Assembly: GCA_032164295.1 (NCBI GenBank)
Contig: JAJHTX010000003.1
Location: forward strand, 1,922,001-1,986,000
Source: Inonotus obliquus
Taxonomy: Eukaryota > Basidiomycota > Agaricomycetes > Hymenochaetales > Hymenochaetaceae
Length of the DNA stretch: 64,000 nt
Direction: 5' to 3'
The translations under genes were made by a program, and so were the position numbers. This document shows, one piece after another, positions 58,691 through 64,000 of the stretch. The notes below the pieces were generated by a model, which saw nothing but the letters and a program-made list of their open reading frames with translations, did no database searches and was not told the origin of the DNA. Each line of letters begins with the position of its first letter. Position 1 is the stretch's first letter.

Positions 58691-61600
58691 TCATTGCAAT
58701 ACGCAACCCTTCTCCTTCTCTCCTACAGCAGATGGACGAGTCTCATGACGACGCGGCCGCAATCGCCACGCGCGCTCCGCAGCATGTCGCTCAAGTTCAT
58801 CATCCTCGTAGTCATCATATGAACCTCCCACGCTGGGCGCAGCAAGGACAGATGCTCGCCTTGGATCATTCGAGTCCGCCGCAGAAACCGCAATCGAAAG
58901 CCGGCTCGGAGCATACCGCGTCGCAGCATCTGCATCCGTATCTGTTTCAGCGCTATTCACCATGCCTAGCGGTGTCGAAACACCACTCTCGCCCTCACGG
59001 CCTCGCGAACGTGATCGATCGAGTGCAGACTGGCTACGAGAATACGCATACGGAGTCGAATGGGAGTGGGAATGGGAGTATGAGTCATCAGAAAGGTCAA
59101 TGCTAGCAGTCGTCTCTGCGCTACGATGACTACCACGATTCGGCGTCATGTTGTCACTCGACGTTGAGATAGGGCGCGCATGTGAAGGCTTTATCAAAAC
59201 AGACGGTCGCGTTGGACGTGAGGTCACTTGGCCCGACACATACGAGGTAATAACAGACTCGTTTGAGCCTTCACCTGACGTCTGAGATACGGATGACGTT
59301 CTTTTTCGGGACTTGTCCTGTTCAGTACTGAGCGACGAGCGTGACCGACGAAAAGCACTGAACATCTTAAACGCAGTCGGCGGAGCTTCCTCCTGAGTTG
59401 GAGTTGGAAACTGCTGAGAAGACAAGACGGAATCTGGAAGCGGGCTACTCGAAGGCGTGAACTGCTTGAATAGCTCCAAAGCTTGTGGGGAGTCTGGGGA
59501 AGGAGTGAAGTTTGCGATCTGCAAGAGCTGGGCACGAATACCACAAGTCGCCGGTGCAGAGGGTGCGCAGCGAGCATGAGCGATGAGAGCGCATTCTTCA
59601 CAAACCACGGCACGTTTCTTGACAGATTCCAGACAAACACGACAGAGAAGGGCTGGTCAAGATAACTAGTCAACGACTGCAAAGTTTGCAAAGACTTTGA
59701 CAGAATAGCTCACGTTTACCAAAGGCCGTCTTGACAAATGAGTGTTCGCGGGTAATCGTGACGTCACTCTGCGGACCCTTTGGCGTCGCCGGGCCAGTCG
59801 ACAATCTGTTCCTTGAAGGAGATTCCGGTAAACCAGAGGTGGCTGGTGAGGGAGATCTATCTTCCGAACTTCGAGGAGGATCAACAGAGGCCCGCGAGTC
59901 CGATCGCGGGCCTTCAATACTCAGGAACCGCACGAAATCTGGTCGCTGCTGCAAGTCCTGACTGACGCGTCGCAGGAACGGAATGCTATCCTTCGGACGC
60001 AAGACTCTATGCACCTCACAAAGTTCCCTCAACCACTCGTGTTCACTGAGAGCCTCCGCACTTGGTCGCTTAGCTGGATCACGTTGGAAGCACTGACACA
60101 GGAAATCCTTCAGTGTAGGAGACCATTCCTCAGGAATAGGGGGCATCGGGTCATCTACGATGCGGTACATCACTTCAAACGCGTGTCAGAATTAGAATTT
60201 GTTATATAGATCTCAGATACGAAAAATAAGCTCACCAGACATGCCGTTGGAAATCTCCGCGTAAGGCGGTCGCCCAGTCAGGAGCTCAATCACCGTACAC
60301 CCAAGCGACCAAATATCACTCGCCCTGGACGCGCCTTTGAGCTCGATGACTTCTGGTGCCACTAAAAAGAGTCATAAGCCTCAAACACAATAGCTTAAAC
60401 GAAAATTTATGCACTCACTCCAATTCGGAGTGCCCGTGACGTCCGTCTTATGATCCCGACCAACCTTACGCAAGTTAAGCGACACGCCAAAATCGGAGAG
60501 CTTTACGTTCCCGTTCTTCGTAGTCAGAATGTTCGCTGCCTTGAGGTCGCAGTGCACGACATCGTTGCGGTGCAAGTAGTCCAAGCCTTCCAAGATCTTG
60601 ATCACATACGTTGCAACAAGCTTTTCATTCAGTTTTCCAAAGGCTTTGAGTGTCTGCCCAAGTGAGCCGTTTTCCGCGTATCTAATTTCGTCAGAAATTA
60701 ATTCCGGTTAGTATGGAATGGAAATTATGACAGGGGGCGGGATAAAAGTGGGACCGCACTTACTCAAGTACGATATTTAGTGTGTCACTGTCTTTGGACA
60801 TGCCCTCATACTTGACGATGCTGGGGTGCGACAGACTCTTGACCACATCCACCTCTCTCGTGAGCTGCTTCACATCCTCATCCGAGAGTCCCTCCAACCG
60901 AATCCTCTTGACTGCCACCATCTGTCCCGTGTTGAGGTTCAACGCCTTATAGACGGAACCAAACTGCCCGCGGCCAATACAATTGCCGAGTTGCTAATAA
61001 GGCATTAGCTTCAAGTAAAAATAGATCGCCAAAAAAGGACTTACGAAGTGCAAAGTCGGTCTTCCTTCATCTTTTATAATCAGAGTCTTCCGCATAGCAC
61101 TCCCATCCATTGAGCTCCGGATATCACTCGCACTGAAGTTGCTACTCGATGCCCCGCCAATGCTCACCATGCTCTCGATACGCGAGCGGTGCGGCTTTGC
61201 ACCAAGCTCGTCATATGAATTCGGTCGCGCTCGACGTCGTGAGCCCACATCAACTTCAGACTGGAAACGGCCCCTAGTGAAGCGACTAAGTTGAGCAGCT
61301 GATGCAGCCGCCGTCGTTGCTGACACTTCCGCACCGCTAGCGCCTGACGCAGGAGACACACTAATCGCATGCTCTCCAGATACGGCTCGCGGAAATGGCA
61401 CACGCGCATTCGACGCATCTGGAGAGGGATTAGGGGAATTACTATCGCTTCTCGGTATGTAAACACCATGCCGATTCGTAGAGTTGTTCCTCTTCGGCAT
61501 GATTCGCGGCACTGAGGGGCCATCTGAACCAGCTTGCGATTCACGTGGTGAATCTCTAGGACGCAGTACGGGAGTATCAATACTGTGGCGCGGCCGATGT

Positions 61601-64000
61601 GTAGGTCGACGAGGTACAAGATGCGGGAGCGACTCTGCACTATCATTGTTCTCCGCCTGCCCAAGTATGTGCGCAGGGAGGCGGGGAGGGGACGACGCAA
61701 GCGGACTGGATGACAACATGCGCTCAGTCTCGGCTCGGTGGAAAGCAATACCGGGAGCGGAACGCGGAGGTGATTGACCCGGTCCCGATTTGAATGCTTG
61801 GACGAAATCCTCCGGCCACTTTCCTTTTCCGAGCTGGATTGCTTGCGGTCGGTGTTTCGATTCGGGAGCTGATGAACCGCCGGCTGAAGTCCCTTCTTCC
61901 GCTTCCTCCGCTACACGACTGAGATCAATCACCGCAGCTTCACTTGGACGTCGATCGCGCAATGGTGGTTTCTTCAGCAACAAAGTCGGTGCAAACCCAG
62001 AAGCTTGGGCACTACCAGAAGAAATCTCTTCCCAAAGCGACACCGCATCCGAGGCAGATCCTCTTGCGCTAACGTCAGCACGATAATTTTCAGAAGGCAC
62101 AACAGATGTTGCAATCGTTGTGGCAGTCCTCATCGTACCAAACTGCGTTGAAGCACGATCGCCACCTGACGAATCTCTCGGACGACTGGCCGCAAGCAAA
62201 GACGAAGGAGCAGTGCTCTGGGTCGTTTGCGTTGCTTCACTAGTCACAGAAACACGTCCAGGAATCGGTACCGGTGACGATGCAGCTGGCTTCGGAGGCA
62301 CGGAGGGAGCTAGAGAAGGGGTGCTGCGATGCTTGCTGTCAGCGTCATAGAATTGCTCCGCATCGTCCTCGTCTGAATCATACTCAGAATCAGTCGCAAT
62401 GGCCGACTCATTTTCAGGTTTTTGGGGCGGCGACTTGGTTCGCTCCGGCTGCATTTCAGTGTTTGCCGACGCACCAGAACCAGGTCTAGAACCAACCCCC
62501 GACTTTTGACTCTGAGCCTCCTTACTCTTAACCTTTGGATGCTTTCCTGACGTGCTCCCCGCTTTGCTGGAGTCTGCCCGCTCAGGAGACACCGTTCCCG
62601 AACCAGTGTCTTCACCCATGACTGTTGAGAGCGCAGGGCTCGGCGGACTCCAACGCTTTTGCTTCCTCTGAATACCCGGACTACCGCCAAAAACAGGTGG
62701 AGATGCAGAACGCTGCAGTGTTGAAAGATTCGGCGTCGATGACGAAGCACCCTTCGCGCGAGTGCCGTACGGACTATTCGTCGGAAGTTTCCCGTCCTTC
62801 GCTTGCCCACCTCCACCCAACAAAATTTTCCGAGCTACGCGTTCCGCTGCCGCATCTTCTCCAGCACGAGCTACAAGGGCAACAATGGCGCGTGCAACGC
62901 GGAAGAGCGCATCCGGCGTCGACTTGATAAGATCATCCCGTTCAAATAATTCGGAAGGAGGTATACTAAATGGTCCCGCAGCAGCAGCGAGAAATTTCGT
63001 TGCATTCGCGGACGACTTGAACCCATCTTCATAAGGATCAATGCGGGTGATTGTGCCCGGACGCAGTTTATTCGCAAGTCTGCAAAAACATAAATATCCA
63101 AAACCAGAAGGGAATTTTATGGAGATACGCACTGGCAAAGAACATATCCATCTCTGACCGCTTCAGCAAACACCCGCCTCTCTCGTTCTTCACCTGCAGT
63201 GCTCACACCTCCCTGTACTGCTCCAGCGCCTACAAGACTAGCCGCACTTCCTCCATACGGACCACCAAGTCTGACGCGTTCAGCGCGTGCGAGCAATCTG
63301 AGACGCGCCTCGCATTCATCCCATACCTCTGCCGTCCAACTTTCCTGTGCGAGCGTAGGTGCAGACAAGCTACTAGGAAACAACGACTGTAAAGGCGAAC
63401 TAGGTTGTGAAGATGATGTCGGTGACGAAGGCGACCGAGGAAGCGCTCGCGGACGCGGACCATTAAGCTCACGCAACAGAAGCGACGCAGCATGCCGAAT
63501 AATGTCCCTATGTCCTGGAGGCAGTGGCGATGCAGGTGATGGTGCTCGTCGACCAACTCCGGCACCGGCTCCCGATTGGGACGGAGATCGCGAGCGGCCC
63601 GCTTCAGCACGTGAAAGCACGAGGGACGACGCGCTTGCAGACGCGCGTGAGCGCGTTTGTGCCTGTTGCTTTTCCTTTTCCCGCTCGACCGATCGCGCCC
63701 GCGCCGACTCTGCCTTGGAGCGTGAGCTACTCGTGGCTGCCGCGTGGGAAGGCATTCCCGTGGGTGTCGAACAACCCGTCCCACTCCCATTAGTAACAGT
63801 CGTCACACTTCCCATAGACGGTCGTCTCCGCTCGGGTCGCTCTGGCGGTTTATCTTTTTCAGCAATGCTTGAAGATGACGAAAGGGACGATGGCTCCATG
63901 GGCAAGCTCGTTGTACTCGCGCTGCGAATTCCTGATCCGGCTGGAACTACCATGGCAGTGCGCAGTCGCATCCTACTCGCAGCGTTTAAACCTGCGCTGG
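58691..64000 (-). CDS. large STE-type (Cdc7/Cdc15-like) kinase with CH-like and C1-like regions; 5' end may lie outside
   Basis: About 1,600 residues are visible. The N-terminal half is disordered but contains a calponin-homology-like region split by an intron: [20 protein letters not shown], then [40 protein letters not shown] and [16 protein letters not shown] long Ser/Pro linker follows. The kinase domain starts near 61,000: [51 protein letters not shown], and [20 protein letters not shown] then IWSLG. All catalytic residues are present. After it comes a C1-like cysteine cluster ([32 protein letters not shown]) and a Ser-rich tail ending GCVLQ. The kinase core resembles fission yeast Cdc7 / Aspergillus SepH of the septation network. 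The first visible ATG is at 63971, but the frame stays open to the window edge, so the true start may be beyond it. Confidence 0.85.

Noticed and set aside
58732..59106. 124-codon + strand frame over the kinase 3' end
   Set aside because: Antisense to the Ser-rich tail of the large kinase, which joins in phase to the C1-like exon; His/Gln content follows from reversed Ser/Asp codons.

Overview
The window is eukaryotic nuclear DNA, most likely from a mushroom-forming basidiomycete (Agaricomycetes). Genes are dense and alternate between strands. They are cut by many short spliceosomal introns (mostly 48-75 nt, GT...AG), and almost every long reading frame is only one exon of a larger gene. The encoded proteins are conserved fungal housekeeping proteins: nucleoporin Nup53, an STK32/YANK-type kinase, PMT4, Prp4, an APSES factor, Mpe1, Ccz1 and others. 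There is no rRNA, no convincing tRNA, no CRISPR and no prokaryotic operon structure. I rebuilt exon structure by hand; where intron positions are quoted the phases were checked, otherwise only the gene limits are claimed.

Layout. 0-1.2 kb: low-gene-content DNA with one weak reverse-strand frame. 1.2-4.5 kb: NUP53 and a coiled-coil SHE3-like protein (+). 4.8-8.4 kb: YANK kinase and a UDP-sugar transporter (-). 8.5-9.6 kb: cardiolipin synthase (+). 9.7-14.7 kb: a pericentrin/Pcp1-like spindle pole body protein (-). 15.0-17.0 kb: MPE1 (+). 17.2-19.6 kb: VPS5-like sorting nexin (-). 19.66-20.31 kb: a MITE-like element flanked by TA. 20.4-22.0 kb: F-box protein of the FBXO9/Hrt3 type (-). 22.2-23.9 kb: DNAJB12-type J protein (+). 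24.2-24.5 kb: tiny COX9 (-). 24.8-26.6 kb: PP2A B subunit CDC55 (+). 26.6-31.1 kb: an accessory island with a single-exon F-box-like gene, a PD-(D/E)XK/Uma2-like gene carrying an in-frame stop, and a diverged duplication. 31.2-36.1 kb: RPL43 and a Ubp12-type deubiquitinase (-). 36.3-41.1 kb: CCZ1 and dihydroxyacetone kinase (+). 41.4-45.9 kb: a five-finger CCCH protein and PMT4 (-). 46.1-48.0 kb: PRP4 (+). 48.3-51.3 kb: MBP1-like APSES factor (-). 51.3-54.3 kb: gene-poor, apparently decayed DNA. 54.3-57.1 kb: two lineage-type hypothetical proteins (+). 57.1-58.7 kb: repeat-rich 3' flank. 58.7-64.0 kb: a very large kinase with CH-like, STE-type kinase and C1-like regions (-), reaching the window edge.

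Most genes share compact divergent promoters (112 bp between the UDP-sugar transporter and CRD1, 159 bp between the deubiquitinase and CCZ1, 164 bp between PMT4 and PRP4) or converge with about 130-360 bp between stops. Recurring themes are cell-cycle and spindle functions (pericentrin-like protein, septation-type kinase, PP2A-B55, MBF-type factor), RNA processing (MPE1, PRP4, CCCH protein), endomembrane traffic and ER functions (VPS5, CCZ1, PMT4, J protein, UDP-sugar carrier) and mitochondria (CRD1, COX9).

The least explained parts are the 26.6-31.1 kb island, the 51.3-54.3 kb desert, the MITE at 19.66 kb, and paired ACGCGT boxes before the unknown basic protein at 54.3 kb, which could be a target of the MBP1-like factor encoded 3 kb away.
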